From assembly GCF_000800255.1 (NCBI RefSeq), contig NZ_CP009747.1, forward strand, positions 4,588,001-4,652,000: a DNA stretch of 64,000 nt, in the 5' to 3' direction. The stretch is from Pseudomonas parafulva (GTDB lineage Bacteria; Pseudomonadota; Gammaproteobacteria; Pseudomonadales; Pseudomonadaceae). Each line of letters begins with the position of its first letter. Position 1 is the first letter of the stretch. The notes beneath the pieces were generated by a model, which saw only the letters and a list, made by a program, of their open reading frames with translations, had not been told where the DNA came from and did no database searches. Positions 40,011 to 51,200 of this stretch are shown here, in pieces. A program made the translations under genes and the position numbers.

Positions 40011-41699
40011 GCCCTGCTTCACCTCGCGCATCGCCTTGCCCTTCACCGGAGCATCGCCGGCCACATAGTACTTGGCGGTGCTGCGCGGCAGCGGCTGGCG
40101 CTGGCGGATCTTGTCGGCGATTTTCTCGGCGATCATGATCGTGGTGGCATTGAGGTTACCGGTGATGATGATCGGCATGATCGAGGCGTCTACCACGCGC
40201 AGGCCTTGCATGCCGTGCACGCGGCCTTCGCCATCGACCACCGCCATGTCGTCGGTACCCATCTTGCACGAGCACGACGGGTGGAAAGCGGTCTCGGCGT
40301 GCTCGCGGATGAATTTGTCCAGTTCCTCGTCGGTCTGCACGTGCTCGCCCGGGCTGATCTCACGACCCCGATACGGATCCAGCGCCGGCTGGGCCATGAT
40401 CTCGCGGGTCAGGCGGATGCCGTCGCGGAATTCCTGCCAGTCCTGCTCGGTGGCCATGTAGTTGAACAGGATGCTCGGATGCTGGCGCGGATCTTTCGAC
40501 TTGGCCTGCACGCGGCCGCGGCTCGGCGAGCGCATCGAGCCCATGTGCGCTTGGAAGCCGTGCTCCTTCACGCCGTTGGAGCCGTTGTAATTGATGGCCA
40601 CCGGCAGGAAGTGATACTGGATGTTCGGCCACTCGAACTCAGGACGGGTGCGGATGAAACCGCCGGCCTCGAACTGGTTGCTGGCGCCGATGCCAGTGCC
40701 GTTGAACAGCCACTCGGCACCGATGGCCGGCTGGTTCCACCACAGCAGCGACGGGTACAGCGACACCGGTTGGGTGCAGGCGTATTGCAGGTACAGTTCC
40801 AGGTGGTCCTGCAGGTTCTCGCCGACGCCCGGCAGTTCGTGGACCACGGGAATGTCGAGGCTGTCGAGCAGGGCGCGGGGGCCTACGCCGGAGCGCTGCA
40901 GCAGTTGCGGCGAGGCGATGGCGCCGGAGCTGACGATCACTTCCTTGCGTGCACGCGCTTGCACGCGCTCTTCGCTGTCGCCGACCAGGTAGGTCACGCC
41001 GACGGCGCGTTTGCCTTCGAACAGGATACGGTCGCTCAGGGCGTGGGTGACGATGGTCAGGTTGGGACGCTTCTTGGCCTGATCCAGGTAGCCACGGGCA
41101 GTGCTGGAGCGGCGGCCGTTCTTGGTCACCGAGCGGTCCATCGGGCCGAAGCCTTCCTGCTGGTAGCCGTTGAGGTCTTCGGTGCGCGGGTAACCGGCTT
41201 GCACGCCGGCTTCGACCATGGCGTGGAACAGCGGGTTGTTGCCGGCCTTGGGCGTGGCCACGCTGACCGGGCCTTCGCCGCCGTGGTAGTCGTTGGGGCC
41301 GATGTCACGGGTTTCGGCCTTGCGGAAGTAGGGCAGGCAGTCGAGGTAGGTCCAGTCTTCCAGGCCTGGCAGCTTCGCCCAGCCGTCGAAGTCCATGGCG
41401 TTGCCGCGGATGTAGCACATGCCGTTGATCAGCGACGAGCCACCGAGGCCCTTGCCGCGACCACATTCCATGCGGCGGCCATCCATGTGCGGCTCTGGAT
41501 CGGTCTCGTAGGCCCAGTTGTAGCGCTTGCCCTGCAACGGGAAGGCCAGGGCGGCGGGCATCTGGGTACGGAAGTCGAAGCGATAGTCAGGGCCGCCCGC
41601 TTCGAGCAGCAGCACCGACACGCTGGCGTCTTCGGTCAGGCGGGTGGCCAGGGTGTTACCGGCCGAACCGGCACCGACGATGATGTAATCGTATTCCAT
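40008..41699 (-). CDS. betA: Choline dehydrogenase
   Basis: Membrane-associated FAD GMC oxidoreductase that oxidises choline to betaine aldehyde. The 563 residues open with the FAD motif [20 protein letters not shown] signatures [20 protein letters not shown] and [17 protein letters not shown] are present. The C-terminus has [12 protein letters not shown] and the catalytic-region [18 protein letters not shown]. It is the third gene of betI-betB-betA on the minus strand, separated from betB by 233 nt of repeats. Confidence 0.96.
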   Translation of the reverse strand: MEYDYIIVGAGSAGNTLATRLTEDASVSVLLLEAGGPDYRFDFRTQMPAALAFPLQGKRYNWAYETDPEPHMDGRRMECGRGKGLGGSSLINGMCYIRGNAMDFDGWAKLPGLEDWTYLDCLPYFRKAETRDIGPNDYHGGEGPVSVATPKAGNNPLFHAMVEAGVQAGYPRTEDLNGYQQEGFGPMDRSVTKNGRRSSTARGYLDQAKKRPNLTIVTHALSDRILFEGKRAVGVTYLVGDSEERVQARARKEVIVSSGAIASPQLLQRSGVGPRALLDSLDIPVVHELPGVGENLQDHLELYLQYACTQPVSLYPSLLWWNQPAIGAEWLFNGTGIGASNQFEAGGFIRTRPEFEWPNIQYHFLPVAINYNGSNGVKEHGFQAHMGSMRSPSRGRVQAKSKDPRQHPSILFNYMATEQDWQEFRDGIRLTREIMAQPALDPYRGREISPGEHVQTDEELDKFIREHAETAFHPSCSCKMGTDDMAVVDGEGRVHGMQGLRVVDASIMPIIITGNLNATTIMIAEKIADKIRQRQPLPRSTAKYYVAGDAPVKGKAMREVKQG

Positions 41700-41932
41700 G
41701 GGGGGCTTCCTCCGGAAGCAGTTGCAAGCTTCAAGCCTCGAGCTTCAAGAAGAAGCGTTCGCGCCAAGCTTGCGATTGATTGGGTCCTGCAAGATCGGTG
41801 AGGCGATACGCGCCTCACGTTCCCTGCAGCTTGCCGCTAAGGACTTACGGCTGCGCGTTGCCTGCAAGGGCCGGCGGCTATCGCCGACCGGCTCTTTCTT
41901 GCAGCTTGCAGCTAGCCGCTCGCGGCTGTCTG
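41700..41932. repeat. Repeat and hairpin region between betB and betA
   Basis: Contains several GCTTGCAGC/GCTTCAAGC-type units (for example TTGCAAGCTTCAAG near 41720 and CTTGCAGCTTGCAGC near 41900). A perfect hairpin GTGAGGCG-ATACG-CGCCTCAC lies at 41798-41818, and a GC-rich hairpin follows near 41870-41893. No gene is seen. Lying within the betIBA transcript, it could attenuate or stabilise betA mRNA. Confidence 0.7.
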
Positions 41933-43405
<1,473 letters not shown>

Positions 43406-43435
43406 AGAATCCTCGCAAGTGCAGTGTGTGATTGG

Positions 43436-44095
43436 CTAGCCGCCTCGTGCGCCTGCCTTCAGGGCAGCGGTCGCGGGCGGTTGTGCAGCGGCCTGGGGAG
43501 CCAGGTTGTGCTGTTTAGCCAGTTGTAGATCCATGTATTCGTAGGCGATGCGTATCGCCTGTTCCGTGTCGAACGCATCGCCCGACAGCGCGCCGCGCAG
43601 CCACAGACCATCGATCAGGGCCGCCAGGCCGCGAGCTGCCTTGCGCGCATGGTAGAGCGGCAGGACGCGGCGAAACTGACAACACAGGTTGGAGTACAGG
43701 CGGTGGTCGTTGATCCGCTGCAACCTGTGCAAGGACGGTTGGTGCATGCTCGAGGCCCAGAACGCCAGCCAGGTCTTCATGGCCGGACCGTTCACCTGGC
43801 TGGCATCGAAGTTGCCCTCGATGATCGCCTGCAGGTGGGCTCGCGGAGAGTCTTCATGCAGCGCCTCGCGGCGTGCGCTGACCCCTTCGCTGAGCATCTT
43901 CATGACGTAACTCATGGTCGCTGCGATCAGGCCGTTCTTGTCCTGAAAGTAGTGACTGATGATGCCGTTGGACACGCCGGCCAAACGGGCAATCAGCGCA
44001 ATGCTGGCATCTCCCAGTCCGACCTGATCGACCGCCTGTAACGTGGCTTCGATCAACTGCTGGCGGCGGATGGGTTGCATACCGACCTTGGGCAT
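43436..44095 (-). CDS. betI: TetR-family choline-responsive repressor BetI
   Basis: The 219-residue repressor has an N-terminal TetR helix-turn-helix ([26 protein letters not shown], about residues 33-58) and a ligand-binding domain. BetI represses bet genes and is released by choline. It begins [18 protein letters not shown] as in related BetI proteins. A 20-bp palindrome 69 nt upstream is its probable operator, controlling both betIBA and divergent betT. The C-terminal 25 residues are Ala/Pro-rich. Confidence 0.95.
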   Translation of the reverse strand: MPKVGMQPIRRQQLIEATLQAVDQVGLGDASIALIARLAGVSNGIISHYFQDKNGLIAATMSYVMKMLSEGVSARREALHEDSPRAHLQAIIEGNFDASQVNGPAMKTWLAFWASSMHQPSLHRLQRINDHRLYSNLCCQFRRVLPLYHARKAARGLAALIDGLWLRGALSGDAFDTEQAIRIAYEYMDLQLAKQHNLAPQAAAQPPATAALKAGARGG

Positions 44096-44164
44096 CGTGC
44101 TATCTCCTCAGGCCTGCGAGCGGACGAGACGCCTCCGACTCGGCGAGGGCCAGTCTATTTTGTT

Positions 44165-44184
44165 TTGATTGAACGTTCAATCAA
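44165..44184. promoter_or_regulatory. BetI operator palindrome
   Basis: TTGATTGAAC followed by its exact reverse complement GTTCAATCAA, a perfect 20-bp palindrome that matches the known BetI box type, between divergent betI and betT. Confidence 0.85.
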
Positions 44185-44574
44185 TAAAGAATAAGCTCTG
44201 CGACAATTTGTGCCATTGACAGCTTTTGAGGCTGCTCCAGCGACACGGATTGACACCCCAGGAAATCGTGAAACCCCCGTGATACAGGGCGTTTGCGGGT
44301 AGGAATGGTGCAGCGACAGATCCCGCCGGGCGGTCATCGACCGTGCGGCAGACCTTTGGAGCGGGTCCGGCGAACTGCGACAGATGCGCGCATCCCACGC
44401 GGATGATCGTGCTGAAATCCGGCCAGCCACTCTGTTTTTTTGCAGCGATTCGGTTCGGGTTCACGGTTTCCAAGGTGCTTTTATAACACCTGACGCAGTG
44501 GGGGGATTCCACCAATTGCTCGGGACAAGACTGAAATTAGCCTCCACCGCCGCACTGCCCGGAGCATTCGTGCA
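44185..44574 (+). other. betI-betT intergenic remainder, no gene seen
   Basis: About 390 nt upstream of betT. The part next to the operator is A/T-rich (AATAAAGAATAAGC). No further strong palindrome or credible small ORF was recognised. GGAG at about 44561 lies 11 nt before the betT ATG, a little far for an ideal ribosome site. Confidence 0.5.
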
Positions 44575-46578
44575 ATGAGTTCTGCCTCCCTGACAAAGCC
44601 CCCCGCCGAGAGGGTTCGGGTCAACCGCGTGGTGTTCTACACCTCTGCGCTGCTGATCCTCGCGTTGACTGCCTTGCTTATCGCTGTACCCGAAACCGCC
44701 GGTCAGGTGCTGAGCGTCGCTCAGCAATGGCTGACACGCAGCTTCGGCTGGTACTACATGCTGGTGATCTGCGGTTACCTGCTGTTCGTCATCTACCTGG
44801 CCTTCTCCGACTACGGCAAGCTCAAGCTGGGCGGCAAGGACGACCAGCCCGACTTCAGCTATGGCGCCTGGGCCGGCATGCTGTTTTCCTCCGGCATCGG
44901 CATCTCGCTGCTGTACTTCGGCGCGTCCGAGCCGCTGGACCACTACTTCAACCCGCCCGAAGGCACGCCCGCCAGCCTGGAAGCGGCGCGTCAGGGCCTG
45001 CAACTGACCTTCCTGCACTGGGGCCTGCATGGCTGGGCGATCTACGCCCTGGTCGGCCTGGCCGTGGGTTACTTCGCCTATCGCCACAACCAGCCGCTGG
45101 CGCTGCGCTCGGCGCTGTACCCGCTGGTGGGTGAACGCTGGGTCAAGGGTGCGGCGGGCAACGCCGTGGACATCTTCGGCATGTTCGTCACCCTGCTGGG
45201 CCTGGTGACCAACCTGGGCATCGGCTCGATGCAGGTGGCCTCGGGCCTCGAATACCTGTTCGGCATGGACCACAGCAAGACCAACCTGCTGGTGGTGATC
45301 CTGGTGATGGCCGGTGTTGCCACCGTGGCCGCGGTGTCGGGTGTGGAAAACGGCATTCGCCGCCTGTCCAACCTCAACATCGTGCTGTTCAGCGGTCTGC
45401 TGATCTTCGTACTGCTCGGCGGTGAGACCCTGCACCTGCTCAACGGCTTCGTGCAGAACATCGGCGACTACCTCAATGGCCTGGTGCTCAAGACCTTCGA
45501 CCTCTATGTCTACGAAGGCGAGGCCGGCAAGTCCGAGCGCTGGCTGGGCCTGTGGACCGTGTTCTACTGGGCCTGGTGGATCTCCTGGGGTCCGTTCGTC
45601 GGCATGTTCATCGCGCGGATTTCCAAGGGGCGCACCGTGCGCCAGTTGGTCAGCGGCGTGCTGCTGATCCCACTGGGCTTCACCCTGGCGTGGCTGTCGA
45701 TCTTCGGCAATACCGCGCTGGACCTGGTGATGAACCACGGCGCCGTGGAACTGGGCAAGACCGCCCTGGAGCAGCCGTCGATGTCGATCTACCAACTGCT
45801 GGAATACTTCCCGGCAGCCAAGATCGTCATCGGTGTCGCCGTGTTCGTCGGCTTCGTGCTGTTCCTCACCCCCGCCGACTCGGGCGCGGTGATGATGGCC
45901 AACCTTTCCTGCACCGGCGGCCAGGTGGACGAGGACGCGCCGCACTGGATGGTGGTGTTCTGGTCGGTGATCATCACCCTGGTGACCATCGGTCTGTTGT
46001 TCGCTGGCAACTTCGAGGCCATGCAGACCATGGTGGTGCTGGCCGGTCTGCCGTTCTCGGTGGTGCTGGTGCTGTTCATGTTCGGCTTGTACAAGGCCAT
46101 GAAGCAGGACGTGGCGATCGAGCAGGAGCGCGCCGAGTTGGCGGCCCGTGGCCGTCGCGGCTTCAGCGAGCGTCTGACCCAGCTCGAACTGCAGCCGACC
46201 CAGGCTGTGGTGCAGCGCTTCATGGACCGCCAGGTCAGCCCGGCGCTCAAGGAGGCGGCTGAGCAGCTCCGCGCCCTGGGCTTCCAGGTCGAGACCCGCG
46301 TCGGTCAGTCGCGCAACATGATGGGCGTGCGGGTGATGATGGAAGAGGGCAACCCGTTCGTCTACGAAGTGAGCCTGGACGGCTATCTGGCTGCACCGAA
46401 CGAGGCGTCGCCCGAGGGCGAGGCAGAAGTGCGCCAGCGCTTCTACCGTGCCGAGGTCTATCTGCATGACGGCAGCCAGGAATACGACCTGATGGGCTTC
46501 ACGTCCGAGCAGATCGTGCGCGACGTGCTGGATCAGTTCGAAAGCCACCGCCAGGTGCTGGGCCGCGTCTACAGCTGA
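44575..46578 (+). CDS. betT: BCCT-family choline transporter BetT
   Basis: Proton-coupled choline importer of 667 residues with 12 predicted helices (about 18-515). The BCCT substrate box contains FYWAWWISWGPFVGMFIARIS, with the family's conserved Trp residues. A long cytoplasmic C-terminal domain (about 520-667) is present, which in BetT proteins tunes activity to osmolarity. It is divergent from betIBA across the BetI operator, so probably induced by choline. It stops 5 nt before the convergent protease gene stop. Confidence 0.95.
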   Translation: MSSASLTKPPAERVRVNRVVFYTSALLILALTALLIAVPETAGQVLSVAQQWLTRSFGWYYMLVICGYLLFVIYLAFSDYGKLKLGGKDDQPDFSYGAWAGMLFSSGIGISLLYFGASEPLDHYFNPPEGTPASLEAARQGLQLTFLHWGLHGWAIYALVGLAVGYFAYRHNQPLALRSALYPLVGERWVKGAAGNAVDIFGMFVTLLGLVTNLGIGSMQVASGLEYLFGMDHSKTNLLVVILVMAGVATVAAVSGVENGIRRLSNLNIVLFSGLLIFVLLGGETLHLLNGFVQNIGDYLNGLVLKTFDLYVYEGEAGKSERWLGLWTVFYWAWWISWGPFVGMFIARISKGRTVRQLVSGVLLIPLGFTLAWLSIFGNTALDLVMNHGAVELGKTALEQPSMSIYQLLEYFPAAKIVIGVAVFVGFVLFLTPADSGAVMMANLSCTGGQVDEDAPHWMVVFWSVIITLVTIGLLFAGNFEAMQTMVVLAGLPFSVVLVLFMFGLYKAMKQDVAIEQERAELAARGRRGFSERLTQLELQPTQAVVQRFMDRQVSPALKEAAEQLRALGFQVETRVGQSRNMMGVRVMMEEGNPFVYEVSLDGYLAAPNEASPEGEAEVRQRFYRAEVYLHDGSQEYDLMGFTSEQIVRDVLDQFESHRQVLGRVYS

Positions 46579-46582
46579 GCCG

Positions 46583-48052
46583 TCATGGCGCAGGCAGTAG
46601 ATGGTCGGTGCGTACCGCCGAATGACTGCCGTTGATGTCCTCGCCTCGGGTGCAGAGTTTCAACGGCAGTTGCTGGGGCTTGAAGGCATACACCTCGTGG
46701 CGCGCCCGTCGGTAGCCCGACGGGTTCTCGCAATCGGTCGACTGCGGCGGGCCGCGCTTGACGAAGTAGCGCACCAGATCCGGCGGGTGGCGGGTCCAGG
46801 TCACCTCCAGGCTGGCGTCCTCCAGGCGTCGGATCGACACGTCCGGGTCAGGTACTGGCGCAGCCGGAAGCAGATTGACCGGCAGGCTCAGACTGTTGGC
46901 CATCAAGCCTGGCGAGGGTCGCTGATCGGCGCCCTCGACGCCGATCAAGCACAGGAAGTACCAGCCCGGCGTCGTGCCAATCGGTGTGTCGATGCGGTTC
47001 TGCGCGGCCTCGATCGTGCCGCTGTAGTGCAGCGGATCCTCGCAGGCCTTCGGATCCTGCACGGTCTTGTAGCGATAGCGCGGCGTGTCCAGGGCGAAGG
47101 TCATGCCCCACGTCGGCGCCTCGATCTGCCCGTTGGCATCCAGCGCCAGCTTGCGCATGAATGCGATGCGCTCCTGGATCTCGATGTGCACAGCGGGCAG
47201 CAAGGTGCAGTCGGGGTTTTCCAGGTCTGCACGCCCCTGTCGCCAGCAGCCTGACAAGCGTTGCACCGGCATGGCGTAATTGAGCGCCTGTCCGGTCAAC
47301 GCTTCGGCATGATCGAACGCGCACGGGCTGTTGCGCTCGCAGCGCGTCGAATCGGCGACCCCGACACTGTTGATGACGGCGATCAAGCGTTGCCCGTCCT
47401 CGCTGATCACCGGGCTGCCCGAGGCGCCCTCGGCGATGCCCGCGCAGTCGTTGCGCTCGATGTCGCGCCAGACCCAGGGGTATTCGATGGCATGGCTGGC
47501 ACGCTGTTGCGTGCAGCGCATCAGGCGCAGGCCCTCATCAGGCACACTGGGCTCGCCAATCACCATCACCGGCGTGGCCGTATCCGGTCGCTCGCCCAGC
47601 CGTAGGGGCTCGATACCCTGGGCCATGACGTCCTGCAAGCTGGCATCAAGCTCGAGCAACGCCAGGTCGGTGCCCTGCATGCTGCTCCACACCCGCTGCT
47701 TGAGCGCGAAGGTGACGCGCTGCTCGGACGTGTCGATGAAATAGTTGAAGGCCACCGAGCCCTCGGCCGGCACGTCATGGGCGACCACGCCGTTGCGTGG
47801 ATCCAGGCAATGGGCGGCGCTGACCACGTAGGCAGGCCCGGACGACTGGCCTGAGGGCTCGCGGGTGTCGAGCAAGGTGGCGATGCATTGATGCGTGCCG
47901 TGCTGGGTGCTCAGGCGGCCGATACCGTTCCACTGCACGCTCTGCAACTGGGCATTGAGCAGCGGCACTGGATCGGCGGCGACCACGACGTCGGCGCGAA
48001 ACGCCAGCAGAAGCCAGGTAGCAGATGCGGATAGGGCGGAGCGTGACGGCAT
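46583..48052 (-). CDS. Secreted trypsin-like serine protease
   Basis: A 489-residue S1-type peptidase. The N-terminus looks like a signal peptide (SALSASATWLLLAFRADVVVAAD). The triad is visible: His81 in VSAAHCLD, Asp129 in GTDLALLEL, and Ser211 in EGASGSPV, a GxSGxP variant of the usual GDSGGP. Cys residues near the active site could form disulfides. From about residue 300 the chain has no protease similarity I can see; 395-489 has the feel of a fibronectin-III-like domain (LEVTWTRHPPDLVRYFVKRG). It is divergent from the large toxin-like gene across 153 nt. Substrate unknown. Confidence 0.85.
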   Translation of the reverse strand: MPSRSALSASATWLLLAFRADVVVAADPVPLLNAQLQSVQWNGIGRLSTQHGTHQCIATLLDTREPSGQSSGPAYVVSAAHCLDPRNGVVAHDVPAEGSVAFNYFIDTSEQRVTFALKQRVWSSMQGTDLALLELDASLQDVMAQGIEPLRLGERPDTATPVMVIGEPSVPDEGLRLMRCTQQRASHAIEYPWVWRDIERNDCAGIAEGASGSPVISEDGQRLIAVINSVGVADSTRCERNSPCAFDHAEALTGQALNYAMPVQRLSGCWRQGRADLENPDCTLLPAVHIEIQERIAFMRKLALDANGQIEAPTWGMTFALDTPRYRYKTVQDPKACEDPLHYSGTIEAAQNRIDTPIGTTPGWYFLCLIGVEGADQRPSPGLMANSLSLPVNLLPAAPVPDPDVSIRRLEDASLEVTWTRHPPDLVRYFVKRGPPQSTDCENPSGYRRARHEVYAFKPQQLPLKLCTRGEDINGSHSAVRTDHLLPAP

Positions 48053-48205
48053 GGCGAATTCCTCTGGACGGTTGCCATGAGGTTGCCGCCGTGGCGCAGA
48101 CCATCCGCGTTACATAGTGCTGACGATCGAATGCCAGCGATAAGTACGGCCAGTCGGGGTGGGCACCGAGCTAGGGTCGGGGTCCGTTCCCAGCGAGACG
48201 TCGTC

Positions 48206-51200
48206 ATGACCGATACCGTCGCTTCATCGCCCGACTTTTGCCTGCTCGTGCGCGCCCAGTTCGCCAGCCGTCCCACGCTGCGACAGGTGCTCAGCCGCCA
48301 ACTCCTGCTAGCGCTGGTCGAGCAGTACCCGCTAGTCGCCCGCCGGCGCCCCGAACTGGTCGACGCCGACAGGCTCAGCGTGGCCACTCCCAGCCCGGAT
48401 GACAAGCAGGTCACTTTGCGCCCGCTGGTCGATGTGGTGCTGCAGGCCTACCTCAACGGTGTACTGCTGGATTTCCCCATCGTGGGAATCACCGAGCCTT
48501 ATCTGATGCTTGATCGCAAACGCTTGTTCGCCATCGAAGATCCGTTTGAAACGGCTGATGGCGATCAGATCGACTTGCAGCGCCTGATCGAGCCATTCAA
48601 CGATGTGCTGTTGCTGACCGCGGCCTATTTCCGTCAAGCGCAGGTCGATTATTGGCGCGCGCAGGGCAGCATGGGCGCTAGCCGAGACCGCTGCCTGCAG
48701 CAAACGATTCGCGCGGCGCTGCTGTACAACCTGCCGCTCAACGGCCTCGATGCGCGCCAGCAGGCGTGCATTCATGGCCTGCTCAAGGGCGGACGTGAGC
48801 AGCCGACGGTGTTCATGGTGCAGATCGATCTGCTGCACGACGCCCGCACGAGCAGCACGTTTCTCAGCGATCTGTTCGTGCAGGGGCAGTGGGACGAGGC
48901 TGAGGTGGTCCTGTGGTGTCGCCCGTCCGGCGTGATCTGGGCGTTCGACGGCCTCGATGCGCTGACCGATGCCTTGGCCGACGAGTACGCGCCCTCCGCC
49001 GAAGGAGTGGGCCTGACCTGGCATCGCCACGTGCTTGAGGGCGACCCCTTCGCACAACTGACGGCGTTGTTGCAGGAGCGCATGCTCGAACAGGTGCAGG
49101 CCCTCGACCGTCTGTCACTGCGCAGCGTGGCTGAACTGGAGCAGGCGTATCTGGCGCTCACCGACCCGTCACGCTGGTTTCTCGAAGGCTACATCACCCA
49201 GGCACAGATCAAAGGCGTGCCACCGTCGGGCGTGTTCCGGCTCAGTCCAACGAACAGCTTCGCCTGCCAATCGGCGCTGTACGAACTGGCGCTGGCCCAG
49301 GCCGAGTCCGGTGGCGCTGGGGCCTTGGGCGAGGTGCTGGACCTGCACAGTTACGCCAGCCAGCAACTGCGCCAGCAACTGCTGGCCGATCACCCGATCG
49401 ATGCCAATTACTGGCCAGACGACCTGATGCTCGAGCTCACCACCGCCTGGGGCGTGCCAGGCGGGGCGGGTGCCGGCACGGGCGACGGGACGCTGGAACG
49501 GCGCAGTGTCAGCCTGACCCAGTTCGCCATCGCCAATCTTGCGTCGCTGCAAGGCGCATCCATCACTGCCATCCGACACCGCGATGGCCAGTTGATCATG
49601 GCGTGGATGAACGCCGACTACGTCAAGGCGTTGGTGGAGCGGGTGGACATCGGCGGCAGCTATCCACTGTACGTCGCAGCGCAACTGGACGAGCCGAGCG
49701 GCTACTCGATGCGCGTACAGCAGTTCGCTCGACAGTGGCGCAGCGCACTGCTGTTCAGCGCCCTTCGCGCGCGGTTGCACGGACGGATCTGCGAACCCAG
49801 TCTGCAAGCGGTCAGCGACTACTGCGCAGGACGCATCGATGTCAATCTGCCGGCGAGCATGCTGATGCCATTGGCCCTGCGCCGTGCGCCCGACAGCCCG
49901 GCATACGATGTGGTGCAGGGCATGTATGTGCTGTTCAACGCGGCGCTGAACAACGTCATCCTCTATCGGCCGTTGTACGGCAAGGCCGCCGTGCTCGAGT
50001 TCGCGAGTATCGACGCCATGATGCAGGCCGTGCGCGAAGACAAGGACTTGCAAGCCAGCCTGCTCGACTGGTTGCCGCCGCAGGCGCGCCCGGTCTACGA
50101 CCACGGCGGATTCACCGAACCGCACCTGGGAACGCCGATCGTCGACACCTCGATTCTGCCCGCGCCCGTGGCACCGGTGCAGTTCTGGCCGCGCTACTGG
50201 CGCAGAGAGGTGGACCTGCAGCTCTACCAGGCCAACCGCGATCTGCTGGTGACCCTGGCGGACCGCGATTCGGTGTCCAACGCCGAGAGCCGCTGGGCGC
50301 TGCTGGTCCAGGGCGCATGGCTGCTGTTCGATGTTGCCAGCCTATTGGTGCGCGGCCCGGTGGCGACGGTGCTGTGGCTGGTGCAGATGTTCGATGCCGC
50401 CAGTGCCGATGTGCGAGCGGTGCGCGAGGGCAGCGCGTTCGAGCGCTCGGCGGCCTTGGTCGACATGCTGTTGAACTTGGTCATGGTGATAGGGCACGCC
50501 TATGCGCCTGCAGTGTCGCGAGTGCCGGCCAGGCTACCAGATGCAGCCCAGATGCGCGGTCTTGCAGCCGGTGCGGCGCTGCCGATCACCGAGCGCCCCC
50601 CCGCGCCTGCGCAGGGCAAGGTGTTCATGGCCGGCGCGCTCGCCAAGCCGCAGGCACTGCTGGACTTCTCCTTCAGTGGCGGTAGCGGATTCAACCTGCT
50701 GCCACCGGAACGACTTCGCCAGTTGGAGGCCATGCGCAGCGAGCGTGCGCTGGACGGACTGACCCCACTCGCACAGGGCGCTGCCGCCGGCCTGTACCTC
50801 ATCGAGGATCAACATTACGTCGGGCTGCGTGGCGATGCCTATCGCGTCACGCTGGGCGAAGAAGGTGTGCGCATCGTCGACGCGCAAGGCAATCCTGGGC
50901 CCTGGGTAGAGCGCTATGGTGCCGGCTGGCGAATCGACGTCGGGCAACGACTGCGTGGCGGTATGCCGAAAAGCCGCATTGCCCGCAAGCGCGAGGAGAA
51001 CATCGCCGCAGAAGCACGGATAAGGGAGCAGGACGTGCAGCTGACCGGTCAGCGCAACAGCCTGGGACAGGCTTTTGGCAAACACCTGGATGAGGTGGAA
51101 AAGACCACGGCGAAGATCGACGAGTTGCGGGCGCTGGAGTCTCTGGACGAGCGGCAGCGCGAGTTGCTTGACCTGCATCTGCAGGTGCGCCGGGCACAAC

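Noticed and set aside
44461..46548. A 695-codon open frame opposite betT
   Set aside because: Antisense shadow of betT; rich in His, Gln and Ala with no domain features.
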